A stretch of 64,000 bases of DNA from Isoetes taiwanensis (GCA_021234155.1 JAJEKV010000065.1:6206446-6270445), one strand, 5' to 3'. Positions 1-11,987 are shown, counted from the first letter of the stretch. Program-made: numbers and translations. The notes: generated by a model not told the origin, from the letters alone.

Positions 1-747
1 TTCAGTATTACTTCGTTCAGTTACGTATTACTATTGAATAGTGTGTTCTTGAATATCAGTTCGAAGAATGTATATATTTACATGACTTTATATGATTGGC
101 TTATTGACTACATACACCTTAACTACTGCTTGTTAAGTAAAAATCATTAAGTGGAGTTGTTTCCTGCTTGCTTATGTAATGCTTTTCTTAAAGCGATTAG
201 CAAGTGAAGGAACTGAATTGAAACAAAAAGAAGAGGGATACATTTACCCGATACATTTCGGACTCATCTTGCAAGGTGGCATCTTTTGCTGGAGCGGTGG
301 CATGTAACCGGAAGTTATTGTTGGTTTACTTTCTTTTTATGTTTATGGCCATGGTCTCATCGGTGCATGTCGGGAATGACAAAGAAACTTCTTCTAGAAA
401 TTATGTTCCATTTTTTCATGGTATCTGACTGGGTACACATGAAAAGTAAAACATTTTTAACAATGACCATTCCTTTGGCATTCTCTCTTCTTGAATTTAA
501 GTGCTTTCTTCCTGCCACAAGACGGATGTTCGGGTTTTCTGTCAAGGATTAGATGGATCTGGCAATGCACACACTCTCCCGGTATTGTTGGCAGCTTGCT
601 GATGTGGATTACTAGAGGTATGGGCAGGGCATAAATTTAGAGACATGAAAGGCAATGTTAGGGAATTATTTGAAGCTAAAACAGAGAGTGGATAGATTCA
701 GCAGTTTAGTTTTCTATGCCGTTTGATTTCAGTTTCCAGTAGGGGAG
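1..747. other. No gene seen; possible internal remnant of an LTR element
   Basis: I see no protein homology here; the short open frames on both strands look random. The last bases before position 748 (around 734-747) are purine-rich and resemble a polypurine tract immediately ahead of an LTR start. The stretch may therefore be internal sequence of an older retroelement copy. Confidence 0.3.
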
Positions 748-1112
748 TGTTAGGAGATGTAGGGTGAAGTCAGAAACTAACTTACTTGGGGAGCCCTTTG
801 GGGTCAAATCTCTATTATATTTAGGCACCCTTATGAATGGGAGTCTATGATGACATAACTCTAGATATATCTTGATTCATCACTCATATCCTTCGGTTAT
901 CATTGGCTTCAGTGTTAGCTATATGCTAGGTTGACCTTGTGTGGTGTTTCGGCGTGTCGCACCCTTGCATGGTGATGACATAGCCTATCTATAAAGGCCA
1001 TGGTCATGTAAGTTTAACTCTTCCTTCTGTTTCATCATTAGAAATTAGTTTAAGCCCTCTCTTGTCTCTCTCTATTCCTTAATTCACTCTTAGTCAGAGA
1101 GCTCTTTCGTTA
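748..1112 (+). repeat. LTR of a copia-like element (left copy)
   Basis: The repeat starts with TGTTAGG and ends just before a primer-binding-like site at 1113. Its 3' part (about 917-1110) is repeated in diverged form at about 2930-3119. Shared blocks include TTAGCTATATGCTAG, the 'GCCTAT-TATAAAG' segment with a TATA-like box, and AGAGCTCTTTC near the end. It is preceded by a purine-rich tract and followed by a PBS, so it could also be the middle LTR of a tandem pair. The exact 5' end is uncertain. Confidence 0.6.
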
Positions 1113-1124
1113 CGGTATCAGAGG
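1113..1124 (+). other. Primer binding site (initiator Met-tRNA type)
   Basis: CGGTATCAGAGG differs by two bases from TGGTATCAGAGC, the common plant retrotransposon site complementary to the 3' end of initiator Met-tRNA. It sits directly after the LTR end, which fixes the LTR boundary. Confidence 0.6.
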
Positions 1125-2900
1125 CGGCTTGAGGAAAGAGTTGGCGACAGGGACTCTCATTTCTTTTTATCGATTATCTGGAAAAGGTTCACTGGAGGAT
1201 TTGCTGGGGCTTTACCGATGTGGGAATTTGTACATCAGAAGATTTCAGGGGACTTTGCTGGATTTGCAAGAAGCTCAGAAGTTCTTGAGAAACTTGTTTG
1301 CAAATTCTGAAGCAGGTTATCAATTTTCTTTCTTGCTGCAATAGGTGGATTTGAGAGCAGGCATTGTTACATGCGCACGCATTCAGGAATATGTGAAATT
1401 ACATCTTGCTGAGCTGATTTTGGTCAGATCTGGTCCCAGGATTACCCAACTCTATAATTTGAAGAAGTTTCTTGAAGCCTGTTTCTCATCCTTAGATCTT
1501 TCAGATCTGAGTGATCTTTCAGATCTGAGTGCTTGGAATGCTATTGGTAGATCTATTCAGATTGCTTCACATTATTCCAACAAGTATTCTTGAGCAGATT
1601 TTAATGACGGCTGCCAATGAACCTGGATCCAATTGCTTGATGGTGAAAATTATTTCACATGGAGAGATGTTCTTCTGTCCTCGCCTACCAGCAGAGGCAT
1701 AGTCTACCACAGAAAAAAGCAGTGCTCGTGCATCCTACATGATGATTAGGTATTCTTGAGAATCACTTTCTCAATCTGGCTACAGAGAATTTGGCAGCAG
1801 CTGATGTATGGGCTAATGACTCTGGAAGCTAAACATAGCAGATAAAAGGAATTGGAAAACAGGGGTGAGATACAGAGGCACCATAATAGGTTTTGTGTTG
1901 ATTACGAAATGAGGCGCTAACTAACATTCTGCTGATGATGAGATGATGACATTAATAGTGAGTTAGAGTAATTCAGAGTTATATTCTCTGTACCCGTCTG
2001 CACTCCTAGCAGCTACTTCATCTTCTTGAACAATTCCGGTGAGGGCCTTGCGGGACTTTATGAAACATCATTTATTGGTGTTTGAGGTGTTGCAATGTTT
2101 CAGCTGTGAAACCTTGTTCTGCAGTGTGCCCCTCACAAACAAGCTTGCAGGTCAAATGCTTGGTTGGATGATAGTATTTATAATCGTTTACAAAGATTAA
2201 TAGCTCCTGAGTTATCAACCTGAATCTTAACTGAGGTAACAGGTAGCTGAAGATCTTGAACCGTGAAGAAACCCGCGTCATTTCTAATGTTCCAGCAGAT
2301 GGAGCTCGTTCATGTATTCAGATGTCAACAACTCACGTTACAAAGCAAGGGATGAGAGATGTGATGGTACATTGTAGAGACAGCTTGTTGGTGCCTTGCT
2401 ATTCATCCAGGCATTGTCTATGCAGTAGGAGTCCCTATCTAGGTTCATGAGGCACATCCCTAAAAGGAGAACTCATTGGAGGGAGCAGCAGCGTGTTCTT
2501 TGCCTCAGGAACTACTACGGATGGACTAAGGTATGCAAGAGTTCACAAATGCTGAAGCTGGCTCTATACTCTGGCTGAACATGGCATCCATTGACATTGA
2601 TTACAGAATAGGATATGTCTCCTTTCTTTGGAAGAGTCTATCGGCTGGAGTCTGAAAGACACACCAATAGCATAAGCACCAGTGAAGTGGGAATTCAAAG
2701 CTCTTATGCCACAGTTCAGAAAATGCTATGGCTGGTCCATCTTTTGAAGTTGAATATTCATTTAAACATATCAGATGCGTCTCCCATAAACATATATGGA
2801 TATCAAACTTTGCTTTTAAGGAACAGTTACAAAATAGGCAGCTCAACATCTCTCCCACCTTTTCCACAACCGATTAAACGTAACATAGCTCTTACATCAT
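1125..2900 (+). mobile_element. Decayed copia-like internal region with gag remnant
   Basis: The only recognisable coding trace is around 1628-1710. There, after allowing a frameshift, the + strand reads like the start of a copia Gag, with a 'LLDGENYFTWRDVLLSS' type segment (compare the usual 'L-G-NY-W' start). Protease, integrase and RT are not visible, so the element is internally deleted or too degraded. A perfect 18-bp duplication of GATCTTTCAGATCTGAGT at about 1496-1531 produces an LSDLSDLSDL stretch. The rest up to the right LTR gives no homology. Confidence 0.5.
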
Positions 2901-3119
2901 ATTTCTCTTGTTTCTGTTTTTGCTATGCTTTAGCTATATGCTAGATCATCTTATGATGGCTCACCATATCACCTGCCACATGTAGTGATTACATGGCCTA
3001 TTTATAAAGGGCCGCGGTCATTGGGGTTGTACTTCTTTTTGCATCGCCAGGTTAAACTAAGCCTCTCTTCTTTTAAGTTCTCATTCTAGTTACTTCGGTC
3101 ATAGAGCTCTTTCATTCCA
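2901..3119 (+). repeat. LTR of the copia-like element (right copy, partial)
   Basis: A diverged direct repeat of the 3' half of the left LTR. It shares the TTAGCTATATGCTAG block, the TATTTATAAAG promoter-like block and AGAGCTCTTTCATTCCA at the end. The 5' half is not convincingly aligned, so the start is approximate. Divergence is high, meaning the element is old. Confidence 0.5.
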
Positions 3120-6100
3120 GCGTATTATATGTTTAACAAGTGGATCAATGTTGTTTTGTTACCTCCTTTCATCAAGTTATATTGAATGATTCTATTTTTT
3201 GCTGCGTGGTAGGTTATGTAGAACCTGCAGCTTATGGAAAAGCTAGGTCTTGCCAACCTTTTGGAATTAAGGGAGGAATGCCGCAATTCAATTACAGATG
3301 CATATCGAACCATAAAACAAAAGGTCTTGAAATTTGCTAAATGATGATCAGCCCTTACACAAGTTCTAATATGCTGGTTTTGTTTCCAAGAGAATGAAGC
3401 CTCTTTGGCTGTTCTTACTGACCACTTCTAATGGAGCTTGATAACATGGATCAAGTAAAGTCTTTTCATTCAAATAACATATTTTAAGCTTGTACATTTT
3501 TTCAAGCTTGATTTGACAAGGTGGTTTCATGTGTGCTGGTTTAACAACCTTCAGGGCTGAGCATCTGAAATAATTACCTCTAGCATGTCCAAGCCACCAT
3601 TAGGATTGGGTATTAAAATCATGTGATAACGCCTTGTGTCATCAAGTGTTTTGCATTGCAGACTTCATGGCAACGTAGACAACTGAAAGACTTCCTCTAA
3701 AATTGTTTAGAAAGCATTTTGTTGGCCCGGTTGAGAAATTTCTTCACTGTAACAAAGCCGTCCAAGGAAATCTCATACCAGAATTTTTATTAGGGACAAA
3801 GCAGCACTATTAGAAAGTTAAACAGTATGTCAATCATGTACTATTTGCCATCATTATTTATTAGAAATGTAGTCGGTTCCATTTCCCAGAAGTGCGAGTG
3901 TTTTAACAGAGTCAACTATATGTATTGTCCGAGATATATGTACACAGAATCTGAACTACTGCGCTCAGTGGGAGTTCTTACTGCAAATGGCCACGATTGG
4001 GGATCTAAGGCTTGTGTTGAACTGTATCCTTGGGCACAATGCCAGAAATTTATCAGTAAGGTGTTAAGAAGATGCAGCGGCCATGGAGGTGAGTCTTGAG
4101 CTTCCTGGGATCAAATGAGCAATTTTATTACATTTAAAAGGTAGAATAGCTCCTAAAACAGCTATTAGCCCAATAAGACAAATTCAAATTCCTTTCATAG
4201 TTTACAGGAATGCTTCCTTTTGCCGCGGGAGCACTTTCAAAGGTGGAACGGAGGTTGGAGCAAACATTGTATCCAGTTGTTATTGTCTTTCTACAATTGC
4301 GTTGATTCTATAGGTGGTACTGGTTGCCAAATTCCCTGCCTGCAATTAATGATGTAGCGACCAGGAGCTACCTGCTTTGATAGCTGCAGCATCAGGTAGA
4401 TCCTTTTCCTTATATAAGATGAAGAAGTATAAAATGCTTGTCTGTTCCTACCAAAATTACATAAGTACCAAAGCCCTTGATACGGCTAGAATTTGGATTA
4501 GATCAAATTGGCTTTGGCTATCACATGATGGAAAATGTTCACCTGTTGGGGAAATTGGTGGGCAATCCAAAGGGGAGTGATAGCGGTTTGCAATCACAAA
4601 ACACTTATTCTAACTATCAAGGATTAAACTTCTTTAGAAAGGTAAAATCTTTCAAGATTCCAAGTCTAATAAAACGAGAAAAGGAACTTTCTTGGAGATC
4701 TGTGAAATTGAAAGTTTGAAGGTTGGGGTTGGTTGATCTGATTCCTCTATCTTTATGCTGTTTCCAAATATAGACTCTTTGAACTTTCTCTTGGCCTTCT
4801 GTAGTTGTGGTGAGTAGGATAAAGGCTGACTAGTCTGAAGGCTAGTCTAGTTTAGTAAATTATGATTCCTACTATGTGGGCGTCCCCAACTACAGCTACT
4901 ATAAACAACTACATCCAAAGTTGTCCTTTTCCGTCCCTTACCACTGAGAGCCAGTACTATCCGATTCTTGGAACTTGGCTAAGAGGAAAAACTCTCATAA
5001 CAATGCCATGTCTGGAAATAACAAGCGACGTGCAGCTTTCTTTAATGTCTAATATGGTTGGTCTTGTCTCTTGTTGGCGTGCATTCTTTATTCAGACATA
5101 ATAGCATACTACTTCTATTTTTGGCAGCATTGTGATAATCACTCAGGCAGGCGGCTGAATTGGGAGGGGCTTTGCCCAATCACTCCCTAAACACCCAGCT
5201 GCTGGGTTCCGAGCTTGATGGCAGTTGAGTGGATGTGCAGATCCTTGTATAGATTTTAGGCAAGAATCAGCTCTGACTTGGCACTTTAAACGAAAGATGC
5301 AGATTTGGTAAGGATTCATGGTTGAAATGGTGAAATGTCTCATATAAAGACTGTTTATATATTTGGTAACATATATTTTTACAAAATATGGGTCCTCTGT
5401 TGCTTACCATTTTTAAACTTTACCGTGAATGGTTACTGATAGTATGTTGGGTGTATTATATAGGTTGTGCCAGAAGGCATTTGGGTCCCTGCATACAGAC
5501 TACAATATTTCATCTGAGTCTTGAAGGTGAATATGTTCAACGTTCATTGTGTATGTAACTTCAAATATTCTAACATTGAGGGGTATACTCATCTACAGCT
5601 TGCTATGATAAAAAATCAAGGTTGGCTGAAGTTGTGCACGGCACTATATAATTACGTTTGGCCAAGCTCTGAAGGGGACCTTAGCCAAATAGCATTGCAG
5701 CAAAGTTCAATTTTTATTTCATTGAACCTCATTTTGTTCTTGTTCTTGTTGTCGTAATACAAGTCTGGTGGACAATAATTGAAGGGCCAATTTCGGCTTC
5801 TGAAACCAAATTCCACCACTTTATGGTTCTTGTATTGACATTTTAACAGTCCACAAGTATTGCCTTTTTAACAACACTGTTTTGCGGCTAAATACCTATA
5901 CTCATCGATCTGGAGGATCATACTAGGTAAATGCTTTTTTATTATGATCATTGGCATTTGTTTGTTAATTGGGTTAAAAGTTTTTTAAGCTAAGGTTCAT
6001 TTGCAAAATTACATACATCTCCATTTCTTTTTACCAGATTTGGCGTGATGGCGGGCTTGTGTGCTGCCCCATTCAGTGGTAAGTTTCCCAGCAAATTCCT

Positions 6101-6364
6101 TTTTATTGCACCTATAGATAATCGGTTGATGGTTAAGATTAGGTCTTCGATTAGAAGAAGCAGATCATGGAATCCAATCTAGGTGGCGCTGCCATGACCC
6201 ATTCATGCCTTTGCTTTGAAAATGTATAGGGAATGGCATCACAGGAGGGGCCGCGACCAGCGGTGGGGCGCGAGGAAGGTCTTTGCGTGCGGAATGGCAT
6301 CCACAATGGCATTCCAGTGCCGTTTCCCCTACTATGGTGATTGGGGAATAGATTTCAAACTTGT
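3120..6364. other. Non-coding stretch, nothing recognised
   Basis: About 3.2 kb of AT-rich DNA with only short, homology-free open frames on both strands. I see no RNA gene, no clear repeat and no splice-like coding block. Confidence 0.4.
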
Positions 6365-6558
6365 TGTTGATCAAATGAAGTCGTCTTGACATGTGGCACC
6401 CACAAAATCACCTTCTCTTGACATGTGGCACCCACAAAACCGTCACCTTCTCGATTGCAAAAATATTGCTGTTTTGGTATTAAAGGATCCTTTCGATGCT
6501 CTCTTTTTATCAAGTTACGGCATTCAATAGAATGCTGGCCCACCATTCATTGGTTACA
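6365..6558 (+). repeat. Left LTR of the copia element
   Basis: About 194 bp, from TGTTGATC to GGTTACA, matching 11988-12187. It holds an internal duplication of the 'CTTGACATGTGGCACCCACAAAA' type block, present twice here (about 6386 and 6418) and once in the right LTR. TGGTATCGTAGC at 6559-6570 is the likely primer site. Confidence 0.8.
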
Positions 6559-6599
6559 TGGTATCGTAGCGACAGGTGATATCACTTATGCTCAAGATC

Positions 6600-7178
6600 T
6601 ATGGGTAAGATGGATTCTAGCTCTTCCTCTACAATCGCCCACCATTTGTCAAACCCATGCATCGCGATCTCCTTGACCCCATCAAAGGACTTGGAGAAAT
6701 TTGGAATGAGAGGTTCAAAGGGGATGATTTTGCATGTGGAAATATCAAATCTCCACTAGGCTTATGGGAGGTGGTAACCAACCTTTCTAACGACACAGGG
6801 TGAAAATATGAGCCCCGATGCATTACAAAATGGATTGCCAAAACTCTAGAGCACACTCGATTACGTCGCCAAACATCCATCCTCTATCTTGCACGGGCTC
6901 AGGGTTTCCAACTCGCTCATGAGTGCTAGAGCAAATTACTCCGCATGTGCGAAGAGAAATGTGTAGCCGCTCAAGTGATGCTAAGGCACAAACTCTATGC
7001 CACCAGGCTTGGTGATGGAGAATCCATGAGTGCCCACATTGCTAAAATGCGTAGCATCATGGACCAACTTGATGAGTCTGGTCCAATCAAACTTTGTGGA
7101 AACTGCTCTGCCTATGCTGAGCAGAACAATTGTCTTGCCCTTTTGTCCAGTCTTCCTCCCAGTGTTGTCAGGTACGTT
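6600..7178 (+). pseudogene. copia Gag remnant (UBN2-type), first part
   Basis: In shifting + strand frames this region reads like a copia Gag: an N-terminal part beginning near 6611, then a well-preserved block at 6945-7178. That block contains 'KLYATRLGDGESMSAHIAKM', 'MDQLDESG' and 'LALLSSLPPSV', the usual UBN2 pattern (R-KLY-LKM-EG-S---HI--F----DQL, then LL-SLP-S). Frameshifts and stops separate the blocks. The frame ends where unrelated AT-rich sequence starts near 7178. Confidence 0.75.
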
Positions 7179-7608
7179 TAGTACAGTACGGGTATTATAC
7201 GTACTTAACGTATTAATACCGTATGCATACCTCTCATTTGAAAAGTACTTTAAATACGTTTTTTGGAATTATAAAATACTTATTAAATACATAAAATGCG
7301 TACTTTACATATAGTACGTTAAGTACTTCCTGTAATTTTTTTGAACTATTATTACTTGTATTGCAGTTGAAATAGTTGTAATAACAACTAGTATGAAGAA
7401 CTTCAAGTTTTAAATAATGAAACAGAATATATTACTCTTAAAAATTAAGTATTTCTCAAAGTTTTCAATCCAAAATATGTCTATTTAAGAGTTATCTCTC
7501 CTCATATTCTAGTTTGCAATCTACACCCCTAGACAAATAAATTTAAGTAATTGTTGCTCATTTGTTGCATCCAAAGCTATTAACCGAATCCGATCTCTGT
7601 ATTGTTTT

Positions 7609-7988
7609 TGTAATGGACCCCCATGGAGACCGCCGGTAGATCTTGGTGTGCATTCAGAATAGGAGATCAATGGGTAGAAGCGACTACTCATAAACGTCTA
7701 GGCGGTTTTGCCCAGTTGGTTAAGGGCATGTCGGTTAGGAACGTTATATTTGGTATCAGAGCAGGGCTCCAAGTTCGAGTTGGATGGTAGGCCATGACTT
7801 GGTTTGTGATGCTCGAGGACAAGCATAGTTCTAGTGGGAGAGATTATAATGGACCCATAGGAGACCGCTCGAGTAGATCTTGGTGTGTGTTCCTGAGACA
7901 CCAGCATAAATGGGTAGAAGCGACTACTCATAAACGTCTAGACGGTTTTGCCCAGTTGGTTAAGGGCATGTCGGTTAGGAACGTTACA
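7609..7988 (+). mobile_element. Miniature LTR element (TRIM/SMART-like), 380 bp
   Basis: Two LTRs of about 140-144 bp (7609-7748 and 7845-7988) share long identical blocks, including the terminal 75 bp with one or two differences. The left LTR starts TGTAATGG and the right one ends GTTACA. The internal part is only about 96 bp. It begins with a perfect initiator Met-tRNA PBS, TGGTATCAGAGC (7751-7762), and ends with a polypurine tract, AGTGGGAGAG (about 7833-7842). It has no coding capacity, so it would depend on enzymes from another element. No perfect target duplication is visible. Confidence 0.85.
7751..7762 (+). other. Primer binding site of the 380-bp element
   Basis: TGGTATCAGAGC is an exact match to the common plant initiator Met-tRNA primer site and starts 2 bp after the left LTR. 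It orients the element on the + strand. Confidence 0.85.
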
Positions 7989-8425
7989 TCTTTCCGGGCA
8001 TGAATGCAAGCTACTGAAGCATTAAGGAGAAGGTCTGCCTTCTGCCATGACAAAATAAGGAGAAAGGTGAGTCTGCATCTCCATCTCCATTCCAATTCGG
8101 GTGCTAGAGTAAGAAGAAAGAGGAGGAAAACACAAAGGTTTTGGGTTTTTATTTGCAAGGACTTTGGGTGTTTTTTTTTTTAACTACAATTTTATAATTT
8201 CCCTAATATTTAAAGTCTCCTAATGTGTTTTCTTACTCCTATTCTATAATATATAATAATGTATTTTTTCTTAATGTAAAATTTTATTCTCTTGGTCTAA
8301 TGTCATCACGGACAATTTTTTTAAAGTACATTATATATAACATTATTAATGTTAAGTACGGTATTAATAAAACAAAGAGCTCAATTTGACCACGCCAACT
8401 TATAGGTATAGTACATTATAGTATT

Positions 8426-9330
8426 GTGAGGAAGGTATGGGACGATGTGTGGCGTGAAATAGGGGTGCGTAAACAACATTGCTTCCAAAGATACCGGGAA
8501 TTTGGTTGTGGTTCTTTCAAACCACCAAGGCACTCCGGGTTTGGGAGGAGGTTAGTGCCCTATCAGCCGCAAAGAAGAGGTCCGATTCAAAGAAAATGGA
8601 GCCGAAACTCGATGGCTCTCTTCTCCGGCATCGCCCCAAAGCCGGAGAACAAGACAAATGATGGACACAAACCCAATGCGGAAAAAGTCAGCCCAAATGT
8701 GATTATTACAAATAAAAGGGCATCTCAAGGAGGGATCTTTGGAAGCCGGATTGTCGATCAAGCAAATGGGGCCTAATCGCGAAATTGCCTGACGATGAAG
8801 TTCAAACTGCTGACCAGCTCATGCCTTCATGACCATTCACACCTCCTATTCGATCTAGATGTATGGTGGTTGGACATTTGCCGTGATCCAACCATATGAC
8901 TGCTTGCAAAATTTCTTTGTCAAGGTGCAAAGCATTACCCCGGTTGCATATTGTCACCACCAGCAATGGAAGCAAGTTTGTGGGCCTCTCAATGTGGTCA
9001 TGTAAGTATCAAGATTGCTTCTCGGGTAAAATTGCCCCTACCCTTTCAAATGTTCTTTATGTTCCGCTTTTGCATTGGGAAAATTGCTGATCTTGGTTTA
9101 TCCATCACATTTGATCGCTTTCAGCCATTATTACCAAAGAAGCCGAAACCATTGCTTTTGGGATGCGGTTTGGCAATATTTACAAGTTGCATACATCATC
9201 TAATGAGCTAGCTCTTCATACTCAAGCAACATTGATGGGCTCTTTGGCATCACCGCCTTGGGCATCTTGGCTTTGATTGCCTTCAACACACAACATCTCT
9301 TCACGTCAGCTAATGGCCTCCCCTCTACAT
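8426..9330 (+). pseudogene. copia Gag C-terminus / protease remnant
   Basis: Coding-like sequence resumes after the insertion. It is rich in basic residues and, across frames, resembles the Gag tail and zinc-knuckle zone ('KPENKTNDGHKPNAEKVSPN'). Around 8860-9230 lies the position expected for the aspartic protease and the GAG-pre-integrase segment, but the catalytic D-S/T-G triad is not readable. Many stops and frameshifts. Confidence 0.5.
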
Positions 9331-10060
9331 TTTAGCAGTGAGCCTTGTGAAATTTGTATCCTTGGCAAGCAACACAAGCTTCTTTTCCTCGCTATCTGAA
9401 AATCGGGCATCATCCCGAAAGCATTGCCATTCATTCATGTTTTTGGTTCTCGCTCATCCCCCAAAAGTGGCTCCACCTATTTTCCGACATTTATTGATGA
9501 TTATTCGGCGGTTTGTCACGCAGTCTACTTCCTCAAACACACAAAAGTGATGTATTTGGTTTTTCCAGCAATTTGTTGCTTTGGTCCGCACTCAACTTGA
9601 CAAACCCGGGCCAAAGCTCTTATGAGCGACAATGGTGGAGATATTGCTCAATGCCTTCAAACTCTTTTGTGCAAGTCAAGGCATTGAACATCGGACCATC
9701 ATTCCCGAGACTCGAGCAAAATGGACTTTTGAATGCATGGACTGGGACACTCAAGGATATGGCTGTTGTCTCTTAATTCAAGCCCAACTTCCATTGTAAT
9801 TTTGGGCTGAAGCCCTTTAGTACAACGTTGTATATCGCCTTGCATCTCGATAAAGCTCAAAAGACTCCTCTTGAGATGTGGAATGGAACTTCGCCCTAAC
9901 CTCGCTCATGTTGAAGTTTTTGGATGTTTGGCCTTTGCTCTTCAGCGCCATCGAGCAGGAGCTTTTGCACCACGCAGCTTACGCACCATTTTCGTTGGTT
10001 ATTCCATCACTCAGAAGGGATATAAGCTCTTGGACCCGTGACCGGCAAATTCTTCTTTAG
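9331..10060 (+). pseudogene. copia integrase remnant
   Basis: Pieces of a retroviral-type integrase can be followed in alternating + frames. They are 'CEICILGKQHK' near 9350, 'FPTFIDDYSAVCHAVYFLKHTKV' type residues near 9490-9545 (the first catalytic Asp zone), 'ALMSDNGGD' near 9620-9645 (second Asp zone) and 'FWAEAL' near 9805. The C-terminal GKG-like part runs towards 10060. Frameshifts prevent any complete protein. Confidence 0.75.
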
Positions 10061-10574
10061 CAGGCATGTTCACTTCATGGAAGATCACTTGGGATCTGCT
10101 TTCTCCTTCTCCTGCACCTTTACCGGACCTCATTAGTCTTCCAACAATCATCTCCTCGATGACATTGATCAATTTCCGCTGCTGCCCGCGCCTCACTCCT
10201 GCAGTCGTTGCCCTTGGATCATCTCCTTCGCCACATCAGCCTCACGAGAGCACGCTCCTTCTTCAGTTCCACTTGTGGATTCTTCCAAACCTCGGAGATC
10301 TTTCGCTTGGAAGCCCACAGCCAAGATGCTCACATATCACCAAAAGTACGCCTTTCAATGTGCATGATCCCAATCATTCTCGCCACTTACAAGCAAGCTT
10401 CTTTCCGATGTTCATGCGACCCAATGGCATGCCGCAATGGATGAGGAAATGGCAGCTCTCGCAGTAATCGCGTGTGGTCCCTTTTGTGCACTTCTGCAGA
10501 CGGCGACTGTTACTTGAAATGGCTTTACAAGATCAAGATCGCGGCTGATAGATCCCTTTGATCGATTCAAAGCT

Positions 10575-11250
10575 TCGCTTATTTTGCTGTGCATTTCTCG
10601 GGTTGAAGGTGTTGATTTCCATGAGACCTTCTCTCCCGTGGTGAAAATGACTTCCATTCGATTCTTCTTGCTCCAGCGGCGACTCATGATATGGAGATCC
10701 ATCAAATGGGCGTGCAAGCTGCATTCTTATATGGTGATCTTCGGAGGAAGTTTAACACGGCGAAGAAGGCTACATTCAGCCCCGGGCGGGGAGCATTTGT
10801 CTGGAGACTTCACAAGGCCCTGTATGGCTGCTGTGCACCGGGCTTGGTATGAAAAAATGCAACTTCTTACTTCAATTGGGCTTCAAGCAGTGGTTTTGCG
10901 GACACCAACCTTTATGTCCTCAAAGCGGGATGCTGCCTTCCTCTTTTGGGCCTTTACATTGATGATACTATCATCGTCACTAACTCTCTTGCGGTGCTCT
11001 CTCGCATTAAGCAATCTTTGGTCGCCCACTTCATGATGCATGACCTCCAAAAATTTGGGAGTTGCCTTGGCCTGCGCATCACACGAGATCGCTCTCAGAG
11101 CATCCTCTGGGTTGATCAAGAGAAATATAGCCTGGATATTCTCCACAAGTTCAATATGCATGATTTGTCATGGCATCTCCACTCCCATGGACGTTGGTCT
11201 AAAACCGCTTCATCGGCGATTCCCCTACACCCCGGTGACCATGCCGCTAT
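10575..11250 (+). pseudogene. copia reverse transcriptase remnant
   Basis: RT motifs are visible across frames: 'VDFHETFSPVVKMTSIRF' at 10608-10664 (the copia 'D---TFSPV-K--S-R' block), a 'QMGVQAAFLYGDL' block near 10702-10745 in a shifted frame, the catalytic box as 'LYIDDTIIV' near 10950-10978, and 'DLQKFGSCLGLRI' near 11040-11080. The usual YVDD reads YIDD. The frame is broken between blocks. Confidence 0.85.
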
Positions 11251-11369
11251 GGCTCCCATTCCATATCGCAATGCATTAGGTTGCCTCAATTATCTCATGA
11301 TGCACTTTTCCCCGACCTTGGCTTTGTCGCTGATCTCTTGAGGCGCTTCATGGCCAATCTCGGTCTCCC

Positions 11370-11900
11370 TCATTGGCATGCTCTCAAACATGTTTTTGCG
11401 TTATCTTCGAGCCACTGCCCACTTTGGCCTTCAGTTTGGACCTCCTTCCTCTACCCAGGATCTCTTTCTTGGTTACACTGATGCTGACTATGCCGGTGAA
11501 GAGGAGGCCAAATCAACCTCTGGTTATTGTTTTTTCTTCAATGAGGGTATCATCAGCTGGAGCTCCAAGAAGCAACAGGTCACTGCTCAATCCACTATGG
11601 AAGGGGAGTATATTGCTGCCTGCGAGGCAGCCAAAGAAGCTGCTTGGCTTCAGAAAACGACCTTCACCTTCGCCAGAGTCGCCTCTTACTTTATCGTAAC
11701 AGCCAAAGTGCAATTGCCTTGGCTAAAGATCCCAGGTTTCATCCCAAGTCTAAGCATCTCAAAGTGCGGTTTTATTGTCTGAAAGAACAAGTTCATGATG
11801 GTCACCTGGTTATGCCTTCATCAGAACACTCATGACATGGTGGCGCATCTTCTCACTAAGCCTATGCATACTTCCGAATTTCAGCACCATCGCGACTCAA
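11370..11900 (+). pseudogene. copia RNase H remnant
   Basis: A well-preserved stretch reads 'LFLGYTDADYAGEEEAKST', 'SGYCFFFNEG', 'ISWSSKKQQVTAQSTMEGEY' and 'ACEAAKEAAWL'. This is the standard copia RNase H pattern (DADWAG--D-RRSTSGY, then SSKKQ--VA-ST-EAEY). After a frameshift the C-terminus continues with a 'DMVAHLLTKPMHTSEF' segment near 11835-11880, then the polypurine tract and right LTR. Confidence 0.9.
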
Positions 11901-11987
11901 CCGCAGGTTCTTCCTCGAGGTTCAGCTCAAGCAGGAGGTACAGAAGATCTTGTGAGCACCACCTCTTCAGACTCCTTCAAGCAGGAG

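Larger units (their letters stand above)
7179..8425. mobile_element. AT-rich insertion inside the copia gag
   Basis: Gag similarity stops at about 7178 and coding-like sequence of the same element resumes near 8426. Between them the DNA is very AT-rich. Related words occur at both ends (GTACTTAACGTATTAATACC near 7200; GTTAAGTACGGTATTAATA near 8350, inverted relative to the first), which suggests a foldback or inverted-end element. The miniature LTR element at 7609-7988 lies within it. Confidence 0.5.

Noticed and set aside
7609-7748. 5S rRNA-carrying Cassandra-type LTR
   Set aside because: I looked for the 5S internal control region in the miniature LTRs and did not find it.
7609-7988. Reading the 7.6-kb repeats as a tandem SINE dimer only
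   Set aside because: The exact Met-tRNA primer site directly after the first repeat and the polypurine tract directly before the second are hallmarks of an LTR element. A simple dimer would not need them.
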